DNA from: Okapia johnstoni
Lineage: Eukaryota; Chordata; Mammalia; Artiodactyla; Giraffidae
Direction of reading: 5' to 3'
Length of the DNA: 64,000 bases
NCBI GenBank assembly: GCA_024291935.2
Contig: CM044315.1
Coordinates: 78,598,385-78,662,384, forward strand
Position 1 is the first letter of the stretch; every line of letters begins with the position of its first letter. Both the position numbers and the translations under genes were made by a program. The notes below the pieces were generated by a model. It was not told the origin of the DNA, ran no database searches, and saw only the letters and a program-made list of their open reading frames with translations. Below are positions 43,238-55,500 of this stretch, piece by piece.

Positions 43238-43562
43238 GCAGTGCTGGGTCTTTGTTTCTTTGCACGGGCTAGTGGGGGCTACTCTTCATTGTGGAGCACA
43301 GGATCTAGGCGCTCAGGCTTTAGTGATTGCATTATTCAGGCTTAGTAGTTGTGGCTCACAGGCTCTAGGTGCTCAGGCTTTAGTGATTGCATTATTCAGG
43401 CTTAGTAGTTGTGGCTCACAGGCTCTAGAGCAGGGGCTCAGTATTTGTGGAGCTTGAGCTTAGTTGCATCAAGGCATGTGAGATCTTCCCAGAGCAGGGA
43501 TCAAACCCATGTCCCCTGCATTAGCAGTCAGATTCTTATCCACTGTGCTACCAGGGAAGTCC
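43238..43562 (-). repeat. CHR-type SINE, long form, with internal 60-bp tandem duplication
   Basis: Reverse copy ending 'gtgctaccagggaagtccag'. Two exact 60-bp units occupy 43311-43370 and 43371-43430. Confidence 0.85.
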
Positions 43563-43589
43563 AGAACCCTAATTTTTATTAATAGATTT

Positions 43590-43802
43590 AGGGAAGACTT
43601 CCAGTTAAAATGGTGGGTTGAGCACATGCATTCATACATAGCAATGGTTGGGGGGGGGGGGGGACCACTCCACAGGCCATGTGGGATCTTAGTTCCTTGG
43701 CCAGGAATCCAACCTGTGCCCCCTGCAGTAGAAACACAGTCTTAATCACTGGACCAGGGAATCACAGACTTAATCACTTTTTGCCAGGGAAGTCCAAAAA
43801 GT
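43590..43802 (-). repeat. L1-like 5' piece, G-run and CHR-type SINE
   Basis: 43590-43640 repeats the sequence near 40382. A run of G lies at about 43649-43664. A reverse CHR-type SINE follows to 43795, with its end partly duplicated ('aatcactggaccagggaatc' then 'aatcactttttgccagggaa'). Confidence 0.6.
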
Positions 43803-44411
43803 AATGTATTCTTGATTCTAAAAGTAGAAAAATATAAAAAACAGAGTTGCAAACCCCTTTCACTTATGAATGTCACTGCATATATCCTAAAGTATTAGCT
43901 AACTGCACTAATCAAGATGGTAAATTTTGCTGCAGTAGCAAGTAACCCCAAAACTTCAATGTCTTCATTCAATAAGGTTCAGTCTTCACTCATACTATAT
44001 TTTCATCTCATGTGAGCTGGAGCCTTTGTTTTGTGTCATCCTCACTCTGGGTCTCAAGCTGATGAAACAACGACCATAAATTATAATGTAGAGTATTGCT
44101 TGTCACCGTTTCAGATGGAAAGAGAGACTATGTTGGCACGTACACTTGCTCTTAAAGCATTCATTTGGAACCAACACATAATTTTTCTTTCTATTGGTCA
44201 GCACAAGTCATTTTAATATCTCTGGAATACTAGAGCAAAGGTTTAATGCAAAAAGTAACACCCTGGATCTCCACACACAGAAGTATCATCTACCTCTGTT
44301 GTGGCAGAATTGAATGGTTCTTGACCTCATGTTCATAGCTCATGGTGATGTTTACACTGTAGTCAACACAAATTATTAAACTGTACAGTCAATTAGAAAG
44401 AAACATCCCTA

Positions 44412-44515
44412 GGGCTTCCCTGGTGGCTCAGTGGTAAAGAATCCACCTGCCAACGCAGGAGACATGGGTTCGATCCCTGGTCCAGGAAGATCCCACACAA
44501 GAAAGGAAAAAAAAA
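44412..44515 (+). repeat. CHR-type SINE
   Basis: Head 'agggcttccctggtggctca', B-box-like 'gggttcgatccctggtccag', AAAAAAAGAAGAAAAAC tail. Confidence 0.88.
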
Positions 44516-44649
44516 GAAGAAAAACAAAAGAAACATCTCTAAAATTAAACAGTCTTGGTTTTCCACTCTATTGAGAACTGTTTAATTAATTCAGATAGAT
44601 CCTGGGTGTAGGGAAATGAAACAGAATGAGATTTAAATGTAATTGAGAA

Positions 44650-44825
44650 GTGGATTCGATCCCTGGGTAGGGAAAATCCCCTGGAGAAGGAAATGGCAAC
44701 TCACTCCAGTATTCTTGTCTAGGAAATCCCATGGACAGAGAAGCCTGACAGGCTACATACAGTCCACGGGGCTGCAAAAGAGTCAGACACAACTTAGCAA
44801 CTAAACAACAACAATAACAACAAAA
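44650..44825 (+). repeat. Bov-tA SINE, 5' truncated
   Basis: Starts within the tRNA-like part ('ggattcgatccctgggtagg') and continues through the Bov-A unit to an ACAACAACAATAACAACA tail. Confidence 0.85.
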
Positions 44826-45554
44826 GTGCATTAATTATCCTGGAAAAAAAATGCTCTCCTGGACTCATTACACTAGCTCAGGCTTACTTGTCATGTTGTA
44901 TAAAACAACCTATTAAAACCTTGATTAGCCAAAGGCCCAAGGGGCAGTGAAATAAAACAAAGACACATCTGTACAGGCATATTTATAGCCTCATGAATAT
45001 ACAGATGTCAGAGTGCAGATGATCCTCAAAGAGGAAAATCAACAGAACTTGTCATGAACATTCTAGAAGTAAACATCTCAAACAAATAGATTTTCAATGT
45101 TTTACTGCTTTGGACAAATGTGAGGACTCCATAGATCACATTTTCCTGGACAAATATTGTGATCTCTTTCAAATGTATGTTATTAGTCCCATTTTTCCAA
45201 GTATTCTCTTTCAGTTTGCCTGACTTTGAGTACAAGGTTCACATTCCTTCTACAGAACATCACAACATCTCATTTTTCCTACTTGAGTGTGAGATAGCCC
45301 CTCCTCCCTTGCAGACCACAGAGCAGCTTGTGAGAGGGGTTTAAGATTGTACTTGTGTATAAGGAATTTTGATATAAGAAAATGGAATGTGGTGGTGCTA
45401 GCCTCTGGATAGTGAGCACCCCCTTCTTTCTAGAATGTAGTCTTATAAAGGTAAGTCTCATTTTAAAATGAGTCTCTGGTCTTTTACTCAAAAGAGTCAT
45501 ATAAAGAATCCTTTTTGCAAAACTACATAAGGACCTCATAGTTTGTTGTTGACT

Positions 45555-45677
45555 GTTGTTGTTTTGGGCTGTACTGAATGGTATGTAGAACCTTAGTTCC
45601 CTGACAAGGGGTCAAACCCACATCCCCTACATTGGAAGTTCAGAGTCTTAACCACTGGACTATCAGGGAAGTCCCAA
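45555..45677 (-). repeat. CHR-type SINE
   Basis: Reverse copy ending 'ggactatcagggaagtccca'. Confidence 0.85.
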
Positions 45678-46084
45678 GGACGTCATGGTTTTCTTAAAGT
45701 CCGTCCTTAATACCTTGATAAGCCAAGTATCTTCTTTTGAAGTCTAGTGTCTTAATATTTGATTTTCTTTCCCAATTAACTGTCAGATCCTCACTTTTCT
45801 ATTGCTTTGGGTATGATGTTAAGTTCCCAATATCACTTCATTGCTTCATAAAGACTTGTTATCTTTTGCAAGATGTGCAATTTCATTTTTCAGTGGATAT
45901 GCATTGTACTGCTCAGTGATTTAGATAAAGATGTCAATAGAGAAATGCTAACATTCAACAGGGTGAGATGTCTGAGTCAAGAATGATTTCTAAATAGTTT
46001 ACTCGTGAATAATTTGATGTTATGACAACTTTCACTTTCTGATATGAGCTGAATTGTGTCCTCCTCCCTCAAATTCTTATGGTG

Positions 46085-46306
46085 GTGGTGGTTTAGTCAC
46101 TAAGTAGGGTCGACTCTTGTGACCCCATAGACTGCAGCCCATCAGGATAATCATGGGATTATCCTGGCAAGGATACTGGAGTGGGTTGCCATTTCCTCCT
46201 CCAGGGGATCTTCCCTACCCAGGGATCGAATCCCCGTCCCCTGCACTGCAGGCCACCTCCTACATTGCAGGTAGATTCTTTACCTCTGAGCCACCAGGGA
46301 AGCCCC
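46085..46306 (-). repeat. Bov-tA SINE with short internal duplication
   Basis: Reverse copy. 'ccctgcactgcaggccacct' is followed by 'cctacattgcaggtagattc', so the tRNA-like part contains a short repeat not seen in other copies. Confidence 0.85.
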
Positions 46307-46433
46307 TATGCTTAAGTATGAACCCTTAATACTGTAGAATGTGACTGTACATGGAGACAGGGTCTTCAGTTATAGTGAGATCATTATGATGGGCTCTAAT
46401 TCAATATGACTACCTTATAAGAAATTTGGGCAC

Positions 46434-46575
46434 AGGGAATTTCCTGGCAGTCCAGTGGTTAGGACCCTACCTGTTCACTGCTGGGGCCTGGGTTCAATCC
46501 CTGGTCGGGGAACAAAGATTTCACAAGCCATGCAGCATGGCCAAAAAATTAAACAAAAAAACTCAAACAAAAAAG
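46434..46575 (+). repeat. CHR-type SINE
   Basis: Head 'gggaatttcctggcagtcca', 'tggttcaatccctggtcggg'-like box, A-rich tail to AAACAAAAAAG. Confidence 0.85.
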
Positions 46576-47089
46576 AAATTTGGACACAGATGTGTACAGA
46601 AGAAAGACAATATAAAGTCACAGGGAGATGTCCATCTACAAGCCAAGGAGAGAAGCCTAGAACAATCCTTCTCTTACACCAGAGGGAACCTATCCTACTT
46701 TGATCTGACTTCTAAATTTCCAAAACTGTAAGAAAACAAATTTCTGTTGTTTAAATCACCCATTCTGTGGTACTGTCATGGCAGTCCCAGCAAACTAATA
46801 CATTTGAAACTCGCACTACCTCCTAACTGTGGAAGCTTGTATCATGAAAGAGTATAAGGAGACTATGGAATCATACAGCAAACCACCTGGGGAGAGTGAG
46901 ATCAGGAAAGCTGTTCCAGAGAAGTGACAGCTAAATGGGATGTTTAATAATAGATGTTCACCCAACAGTGGGCTAACAGGTTCCAGGTAGAAAGGACCAG
47001 AAATGAAAGACTAACTTCTCAGGTTGCTAGATGCAAACTATTAAATTTAGAATGGATGTATTCATTGACTGACTGTCTTAATGTATTAA

Positions 47090-47255
47090 TGGACTGTCAC
47101 TCACCAGGCTCCTCCGTCCATGGAATTCTCCAGGCAAGAATACTGGAGTGGGTAGCCATTGCCTTCTCCAGGGGCTCTTCCTGACCCAGGGATCAAACCC
47201 AGGTCTCCCGCATTGCAGGCATATTCTTTACTGTCTAAGCCACCAGGAAAGCCCC
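47090..47255 (-). repeat. Bov-tA SINE, truncated
   Basis: Reverse copy that begins inside the Bov-A part ('gactgtcactcaccaggctc') and ends 'gccaccaggaaagcccc'. Confidence 0.85.
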
Positions 47256-47626
47256 AATGTATAGCATGGGAAACTATATTCAATATTCTGTTACAAACCA
47301 TAACAGAAAAGAACATAAAAAGTAAGAATGTACATGTGCATGCTAAGGCACTTCAGTTGTGTCTGACTCTTTGTGACTCTATGGACTATAGCCCGCCGAG
47401 CTCCTCTGTCCGTGGGCTTTTCCAGGCAAGAATACTGAAGCGGGTTGCCATGCCCTCCTTCAGGGGAATCTTCCCAACCCAGGCACTGAACCCAACTCTC
47501 TTTTGTCTCCTTCATTGGCAGGCAGGTTCTTTACCACTAGTGTCACCTGGGAAGCCCTAAGAATGTACATATGCATTTAACAGAGTCACTTTGCAGTACT
47601 GCAGATTGGCACAACATTGTAAATCA
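47256..47626 (+). mobile_element. L1 3' end split by a Bov-tA insertion
   Basis: 'tatattcaatattctgttac' on the left and 'acaacattgtaaatcaacta' on the right are the two parts of one L1 tail. Removal of the SINE restores a normal order. Confidence 0.75.
47341..47558 (-). repeat. Bov-tA SINE inserted in L1
   Basis: Reverse copy flanked by 17-bp direct repeats (AAGAATGTACATGTGCA at 47324-47340 and the same with one change at 47559-47575). Confidence 0.92.
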
Positions 47627-48075
47627 ACTATTGTTCAGTTGCTAAGCCATGTCCAACTCTGAGACCCCACAGATTGCAGTATGTCAGGCTTCCCTGTCCT
47701 TCGCTATACCCTGAAGTTTGCTCAAACTCGTGTCCATTGAGTCAGTGATGCCATTCAACCCTTGCATCCTCTGTCGCCCCCTTCTCCTCTTGCCCTCAAT
47801 CTTTCCCAGCATCAGGGTCTTTTCCAATGAGTCAGCTCTTCACATCAGGTGGTCAAAATTTTGGAGCTTCAGTTTCAGCACCAGTCCTTCCAATGAATAT
47901 TCAGGATTGATTTCCTTTAGGCTTGACTGGTTTGGTCTCCTTGCTGTCCAAGGGACTCTCAAGTCGTCTCTAGCACCACAGTTTGAAAGCATCAGTTCTT
48001 CAGTGCTCAGCCTTCTTTATGGTCCAACTCTCATATCCATACATGATTACTGGAAAAACCATAGCTTTCACAATA
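47627..48075 (-). mobile_element. BovB LINE 3' end fragment
   Basis: Reverse BovB sequence of about 450 bp, from 'tattgttcagttgctaagcc' to 'attactggaaaaaccatagc'. Its 3' tail abuts the L1 end directly. Confidence 0.9.
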
Positions 48076-48284
48076 CTATTAATAAAATTAAAAAAGATTA
48101 ACTTGCAACATGCCTCCCTCCCGCCACTTTTTATCCTACTAATCCATTTTCCCCATTGCTCTAGTGCTGTTGTTTCTTCTTTTTCTTTTTTTTGATAGAA
48201 AAGAAGTGGATATATTTAGAGAGAAACACACTCCACAGAGCATGGGCCATCTCAGAAGGCAAGAGCAGCCATGCTGTATTTCTA

Positions 48285-48805
48285 AGATACAAACCACGCC
48301 ATGTTATTCCTGCTCAAAACTCTTCCATAGCTTCCTGCTGCATTCAGGATTAAAAAACCTAAAATCTTAACCCAGTCTCCTAGGCTTTCCAGCATCAGGT
48401 CCCTATTATTCCAGCACTATTTCATGCCATTCCACACCCCACCCACCCCACCCCCCTCGTTTTCAGTTTGTCACAGAAGACTTCTTTAGGTTTTTCCAAC
48501 AGCTTCTTCCAGTTACAAAGTTTTCCCCCAAGCTATCCAATTTGCATGGAACACTATTACCACCCTCACGTCTTTTAACAAATTATTCCCTACTCATCCT
48601 TCAGATCTTAGCCAATTAAATCAGTAGGCTTCTTGCTCTGTGCTTTTTCACAGCACTTCTCCCAACTGTAATTAAACTAATTATGCAATTACTTAGTCTG
48701 TCTCAAGTAAACTGCAGGGACCTGTCTTAGTTATAGCTATATCCCCAGGGCCTAGCATTTGTGTCTAACCCAATAAGGACTCCATTAATATCTTCTGAAT
48801 GAAGA
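48285..48805 (+). mobile_element. L2 LINE 3' fragment
   Basis: 'tatccccagggcctagcatt' and 'cttctgaatgaa' at the end, with 'tgctgcattcaggattaaaa' upstream. A C-rich patch (cacccacccc) lies inside. Confidence 0.75.
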
Positions 48806-49245
48806 GCAATGGTTCAACTAGAAAACTAAAATGAGTTTTATATGATTGGAGTTTAGAGGGTTTTTCCAAAAACCCTCCTAAAATCTCAGTAGTCTCTGGT
48901 GGGACCATAAATTATATAAGATAGGACCTTAGGTACAGTGACAAGCTTTGGTGCTGACTCGGCCTCCTTCAGGTGGCCTATGCACATTGACTACAGTGTC
49001 TGAGAGAAAAAGCCTCTGTCCGGATTCTCCAAGCTGGAACTCCCAAACTCCAGAATGTAAGTTTTTTTGGCTCCTCATATTCCTAAATCTAGGCACTAAC
49101 TAGGTGGAGGGGCAGGGTGTGGGAACTGAAGACCCATGCCCAGCAGGGCCAAGAAACCACAGGACTCTGATCTCAGTCCATAAGTGACCAATTTTTGTTA
49201 TTCTCACAAAGACTACTCTGGGGCGGCATGCAGTGCTAATAGATG

Positions 49246-49259
49246 CCGCTAGATGGCGA
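49246..49259 (+). promoter_or_regulatory. CTCF-like motif
   Basis: CCGCTAGATGGCGA differs from the CTCF core consensus at only two of fourteen positions. It sits in non-repetitive DNA about 180 bp beyond the AKR1A1 3' end, between two gene territories. Confidence 0.5.
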
Positions 49260-49453
49260 TACTCCACTAATATATCTAATTTATGAAAGTGGAAATGGAA
49301 TTCGGCTACATGCTTGTGTCTCCAGAACCAAACAAATAAGCGGGTTGGAGTCAGGGCAGGTCACACCCAGCATCCCAAAGAGAAACAATTTCCATACCAA
49401 GTCTGACCAGACAAATAAGACAAGCAAGTAGCATGGATGGATACTCCAAGGGC

Positions 49454-49459
49454 TTTATT
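49454..49459 (-). promoter_or_regulatory. AKR1A1 poly(A) signal
   Basis: Minus-strand AATAAA (in 'gttaataaagcccttgg'), 72 nt after the stop codon, giving a short 3' UTR. Confidence 0.85.
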
Positions 49460-49530
49460 AACTCCTTCTTTCTGGGGACAGCAGGATCTTACAGCCAGAG
49501 AGATGAAAAGGAAGCCAGGAAGCTGTGGTC

Positions 49531-52500
49531 TCAATATGGGTCATTGAAGGGGTACAGAGGGTGCCCTGCATCTCTTGGGACCCTCTTCCCATCCACCTGG
49601 AAAGACAGATAGATAACTCCATTAGCAAGAGGTGACATTCCCGTACCCTGCCCGTCTCCCTAGTTAGACATTCCAGGACATCTTTTCCCAAGAATCTTCC
49701 TGAACAGCCTCACCTGTGCACAGCACTATGACAGACGTCAGTGACAGGGACCTAGCCTCAGAGAATGCCACGGTACCAACAGCATTCCAGCACCAAACCC
49801 ATAGCCTGGTACACGGCTGACTCTATCCCTAAGAGTTTACAGTCTCAGCTGGGATAAGGAACTATTTATTTCCCTTTCTAACAAGGTTGAGAATCCCCAT
49901 TTATACTGAGAAATTGTTACATGTCAGGAACTGGGATCATTTTACACATAGGAAGCTAAAGCTTAGACAAGTTAAATCACTTGCTCTAAGTTACAAGGTA
50001 TTGAGAGTCAGGACTGGAACTCACAGGCTAAATGCCTTATCCCTGAACCAGATTACTTCTGGGAACTCAATAAAGAAAAAACTGTCCACTGTGTCCAGGA
50101 TAGCAATCCTACCAACAATACCATCCTGCCAAGCCTCTAATCAGCAATATGGAGGCCAGACAGGCCAGAATCCTGCCCCGAATCTCACATTCCCTGATTT
50201 TGGGGGGGTGATACACACTCACCGTAAGCATGGGCACAATGAATCGCAAATTTTTATTCAGGGCATCCAGCTGCCTCATCTCCTCTGGGCTAAGGGTGAA
50301 GTCAAACACCTGGGAATGGATGGTAGGGGTCAGGAAAGCCAGTGCTGTGAGTGGAAGTTGGAGTTCCAGACCACTGCCTTCTTAGACAGAGTCAGGGTCA
50401 GACTGTGTCCCAATGGGCTAAAGAAGACAGGACAGACACATCAAGTACCTGGATGTTCTCAAGAATACGGGAAGGCGTGACACTCTTGGGGATGCAGCTC
50501 ACTTTCCTCTGGACCTGCCACCTAAGTGGGGGATGGAAGTAAATGAAACAGTCAGTATTCATGAGCATTTTGTCCTCCATGCAGCCTTCTCTGAGCTCCT
50601 AGAGCCCCCAAGCCCCACCGGAAGAGGGAACGAGCCTCAGAATGGCTTCTCCTGAGATGACACGGCAAGATTCTCAGCCTCATTCAAGCATTTGGAACCC
50701 CTCAACCCTTGCCTCCCAGCCCAGGAGCCCTCTCCCTAACCTGACTGTCTTTCCCTAAGACTTCTCATACCTGAGCAAGATCTGAGCTGGAGACCGACCA
50801 TGCTTTTCAGCCAGTGCCAGGACCACTGGCTCCTTAAGCAGGACAGGCTCCTCAGGATCACGCCACGCACGATCAGAAGAGCCCAGAGGGCTATAAGCAG
50901 TCACTTCCAGGCCTCGTGCTTGGCAGTGGGCAATCAGCTCATTCTGAGCCAGGTATGGGTGGCATTCCACCTAAGCCAAGAAACAACTTATCACCACTGG
51001 GTGGCTGCAGCTGGCTTGCTGGCCCCACCCGGACACGCACATTCTGACCAACCCTGAATTGCTGACCCCCCACTTCCCTTCACTCTGCTTTTCTCACTCT
51101 CTAGACAGTTTTCCATTGTCTATTTCATTCTCTTCCTACACTTCAATGCCCTTCCTTAAGCAGAGGATTTCTGCACCAACACTTCTGACAACTTTCTAGC
51201 TCTTTCCTGAAGTAAACTCATCATCTGCTCATTCATGTTCATTTACACACACGCACGCGCACACACACATACACGCACACCATCCCCAAACCAACTGACC
51301 TGCTTTGCTGTGCTCACCTGCAGGACAGCTGGGCGCACAGAGGCCATGCTGAGCACATCGTCAATCTGCCGACTGTTGAAGTTGGACAGGCCCAGAGCCC
51401 GCACCAGCCCCTTAGCCACCAGTGCCTCCAGAGCCCTCCAGGTCTCCTTGTAGTGGGTGGAGTCATAGCGTATAGTCCCATCAGCATTCTTAGGGAAGGG
51501 GCTGTCTCCCCGCCTGAGTGAAAGACAGCCCCCCAGGTGTGGGCACACATGCCAGGCTCCTGTCTACCTGCCTGTCCAGCCATTCTACATCTCATAATTG
51601 AGGCCAAGAAAGGGGAAAGGGCCAAGAATGAGAAACAAGCATGGTTTTTCACCTTTCCAGGTCGTGATTCAAGTGTTAACTCCATATGGAATGCCCATCC
51701 CCCGTTCTCTTCTCCCTAGACACAGATTATATCCCCCCCCCTCTAGGAAGTTGTCCTTGACTCCTTCTGCCACGCCTTGGGGAAACTGCACTGCAGGTCC
51801 CTACAGCCTTCTTCAAGTACAGAGCACGGAGCTATGGTCGTCTCCTCCCACACCTTCTGTGGGAGCTTACTCTACTGCAACCCCAGGGCCGAGCACAGCA
51901 AAAGCTAGAACATTTCCCCAGTGTATAAAGGCAGCAGGAGGACTCATCCATATACACCCTAGGATACACGCCATGTGAAGTGGCACTCCTTTTCTCTGTA
52001 GCTAGACTGTAGCAGAAAAGACTCAGTGCTCCTCTCTTGCTCTGCTCCTATAACTTACAAAAAGTTACTAACACGACTCCCCCAACCCTTGATTCCTAGA
52101 CGAAGACCCTGGCAAGGCTCACTCAAAGGCGTAAGGCCAGTGCATCAGGTAAAGGTCCAGATACTCCAGCTGCAGGTCAGCAAGTGTCTTCCGGAGGGCA
52201 GGCTCCACATCCTCGGGGTGGTGCTTTGTGTTCCACAGCTTGGAAGTCACAAAGAGCTCCTCCCGAGGCACCAACTGGTACAGGGGACAGAGTCCACAGT
52301 GAGAAGAGCCAAGGGCACCCAGTCTTGCCCACCCTCACCTTTGGGAGAAGAATTAGAAGGAAGCTGAGCCAGATCCCTCTAGTCAGCCCTTAGCCCCAGC
52401 CTCTGAGTCTTCTCACCCCACCCCTCTGTAGCCCCAGTCCTCACCTTGCCAGGTCCCACATTCTCCTTCAGGGCTTCCCCGATTTCAGTCTCATTGCCAT

Positions 52501-55500
52501 AGATAGCAGCACAGTCAATGTGGCGGTAGCCTACACTCAGGGCATACTTAATAGCTGCTTTAACCTGCCAGGTAAGAAAAGCAAAAGTTTTAACTCTGTT
52601 GGCCTGGATCAGAAACTGCCCTCCTGAGGGTCACTGATGGGAGGAGGGGGCAGGAATTTACCACTGTAGTCGTCCACACGGTAGAAGTGAGAAGATAGAA
52701 GATGGCTCCAGTCTTGGGGACCAGAAGTCTCTGTGGAGACCCCAAACCCTTTTTCCTCCCCCCACTAACTTCCAAGGTTCCTTCCTATCCAAACAATCTC
52801 AGCAGGGCCCAGCAAAAACTAACAATATGTTCCCTGCTAGATGCTCAGAAGATGGATGGATACATCAGTAGGACTGAAAGCAGAAGTATAGTCATGGAGA
52901 CAGGTCCCAATCCTGTGGAGCTGGTTAGGGAAACGTGATACACAGGTAAGTAGTTACTAGAGCAAGGCCACATGGAGACAGATCCTTAGGAAGCCATGTG
53001 GGAACTTCCCTGGTGGTCCAGTGGTTAAGAATCCACCTGCCAAAGCAGGGGATATGGGTTCCACCCCTGATCCAGGAAGATTCTACGTGCCATGGAGCAA
53101 CTAAGCCTGTGCATTGCAGCTACTGAGCTGGGGAGACTAGAGCCTATGCTGCACAATAAGAGAAGCCACTGCAATGAGAAGCCCATGCACCATAACTAGA
53201 GAGTAGCCCCCATCCACTGCACTGCAACTAGAGACAGTCTGTGTGCAGCAAAGACCCAGTGCAGCCAAAAAAATGTAAATTAAAAAAAAAATCACACATA
53301 TATATAAATTTAAATTCCATTTTAAATATATGTACATATTTAAAGGGGAAGCCATGTAGACCGTGGCTCAGACAAGCAGAAGAGGTGAGGTGGGGGAGAA
53401 GAGAACACTAAGGAAGGTGGAAAAGTAAGATGGAAGCTGGGCCCAGAGTCCCCCACCAGAAGAGAATAAAGCAGGCACCACGGAGGATGATGGATCAGTC
53501 AATTTGTTAAAAACCAGACTAGAAACATGGCATCAGGAGCAGATCCAAGGGTGTTAGGCCCCCTGCCACTCAAGATCCCCATTTACGTGCAGTTGTTACT
53601 ATCCAGACATGTGCCCTTCTCATCAACCCTACTCCATCCCATTTCCCACCCCTCCATCCCTGACCCCATCTTGGCCCTGGCTCTGGCCTCCACCCCCAGC
53701 CTTCGTCTAGCTCCTGGACTTGTCCCAGGCAGTGTTAGTGCCTGCCTACAGCAACAGACTCTAGGCAGCTGTAGGAAGGAAAGCAAAGGGAAAAAAGGCA
53801 GACAGAGTTCATTCAACCATGCCATCAATCCCACCCTGAATCCCAGAGAGAAGAGGCCATTGTCCCGGCCAGAGTTCCTCCCAAACTTCTCTCAACTCTG
53901 ACTCAGATTCCAAGAACAAGTAACCCCCAGGTGGGAGCTGGTCCAACCTAGGTGGGAGCTGAGTCTCTACCTGTGTCCATCTAGGAAGGCAGGTTTTCAT
54001 TCCCAGGCTCCCCTGGGCTGGAAGGTCTACACCAGGGGTTATTAAACTCCAGCTAGCAGCTGCCTTTTGTTTTTTTTCAGCCCTTGAGCTAAGAACAAGT
54101 TTTATATTTTTAAATAGTTATATAAGTACATAACCACCTGCATTTTGCAAGTTGTCTGACAAAATCTAAATTATTAACCACCTTGTCCTTTAAGAAACAG
54201 TTTACTGACCTTTGGTATAAACAGTTGACCGAGTTATTCTTTAAACCCTGATACCTGCTGTGTGTATCTGGCTATATATTGTCACCTGTATCAGGCTGTA
54301 TATTGTCACCCTGCTTATTTAACTTATATGCAGAGTACATCATGCAAAATGCCCAGCTGGGTGAAGCACAAGCTGGAATCAAGACTGCCGGGAGAAATAT
54401 CAATAATGCAGATGGCACCACCTTTAAGGCAGAAAGCAAAGAGGAACTAAAGAGCCTCTTGATGGAAGGTGAAAGAGGAGAGTGGAAAAGTTGGCTTAAA
54501 ACTCAACATTCAGAAAACTAAGATCATGGCATCCAGTCTCATCACTTCATGGCAAATAGATGGGGAAACAATGGAAACAGTGACAGACTTTCTTTCTTTG
54601 GGCTGCAGATGGTGACTGCAGCCATGAAATTAAAAGACGCTTGCTCACTGGAAGAATAGCTATGACCAACCTAGACTAAAAAGCAGAGACATTATTTTGC
54701 CAACAAAGGTCCATCTAGTCAAAGCTATGGTTTTTCCAGTCGTCATGTATAGATGTGACAGTTGGACCATAAAGAAGGCTGAACACTGAAGAATTGATGC
54801 TTTTGAACTGTGAAGACTCTTGAGAGTCTCTTGGACTGCAAGGAGACCAAATTAGTCAATTCTAAAGGAAATCAATCCTGAATACTCACTGGAGGGACTG
54901 ATGCTGAGGCTGAAGTTCAAATAATTCGGCCACCTGATGCAAAGAGCCAACTCATTGGAAAAGACCCTGATACTGGGATGGCAGGAGGAAAAGGTGACGA
55001 CAGAAGATGAGATGGTTGGATGGCATCACCAATTCAATGGACATGTGTCTGAGCAAGCTCAAGGAGATGATGAAGGACAGGAAAGCCTGGTATGCTGCAG
55101 TCCAAGGGGTTGCAAAGAGTTGGACAGGACTGAGCAACTGAACAACAACAACCTGCTGTGTGTAAGGAACCAAATGTGGAACAGAAGACACAATCACAGC
55201 ACAGGATGATAAATGGCACCTTAGGGGTCAGCCCAGGATCAGGCACAAAGGAGTCCCACATCTCCACAGCACTCAGTGCAGATCATCAGGGAACGGGCTC
55301 CTTCCTATGCTTGAGGCCCTGCTGGGCCCCTTAACCACTGCTCTGCATCAGTTGGGGAAGCCAAAAGCTCACTATGGGTCCCTTCTTCCCTTGTTTCTTC
55401 CCACTGCGCTCCAGGCTTATCCCTACCAGATGTGAAGTACAGGGATGGGGGTGATAGAGAAAACATAAGGACCCTCTCCCAAATAGTGCCTTTTCCCTAG

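Larger units (their letters stand above)
38281..49436. other. Intergenic interval between NASP and AKR1A1
   Basis: About 11 kb made largely of SINEs, L1, L2 and BovB fragments (listed separately). MIR-like pieces lie at about 38400-38520 and 38795-38990. Stretches such as 43800-44400 and 44830-45540 show no gene or repeat that I can name. Confidence 0.65.

Noticed and set aside
43224..43457. Repetitive peptide (ALVIALFRLSSCGSQ twice) as a candidate repeat protein
   Set aside because: It is the translation of a 60-bp tandem duplication inside a reversed SINE.
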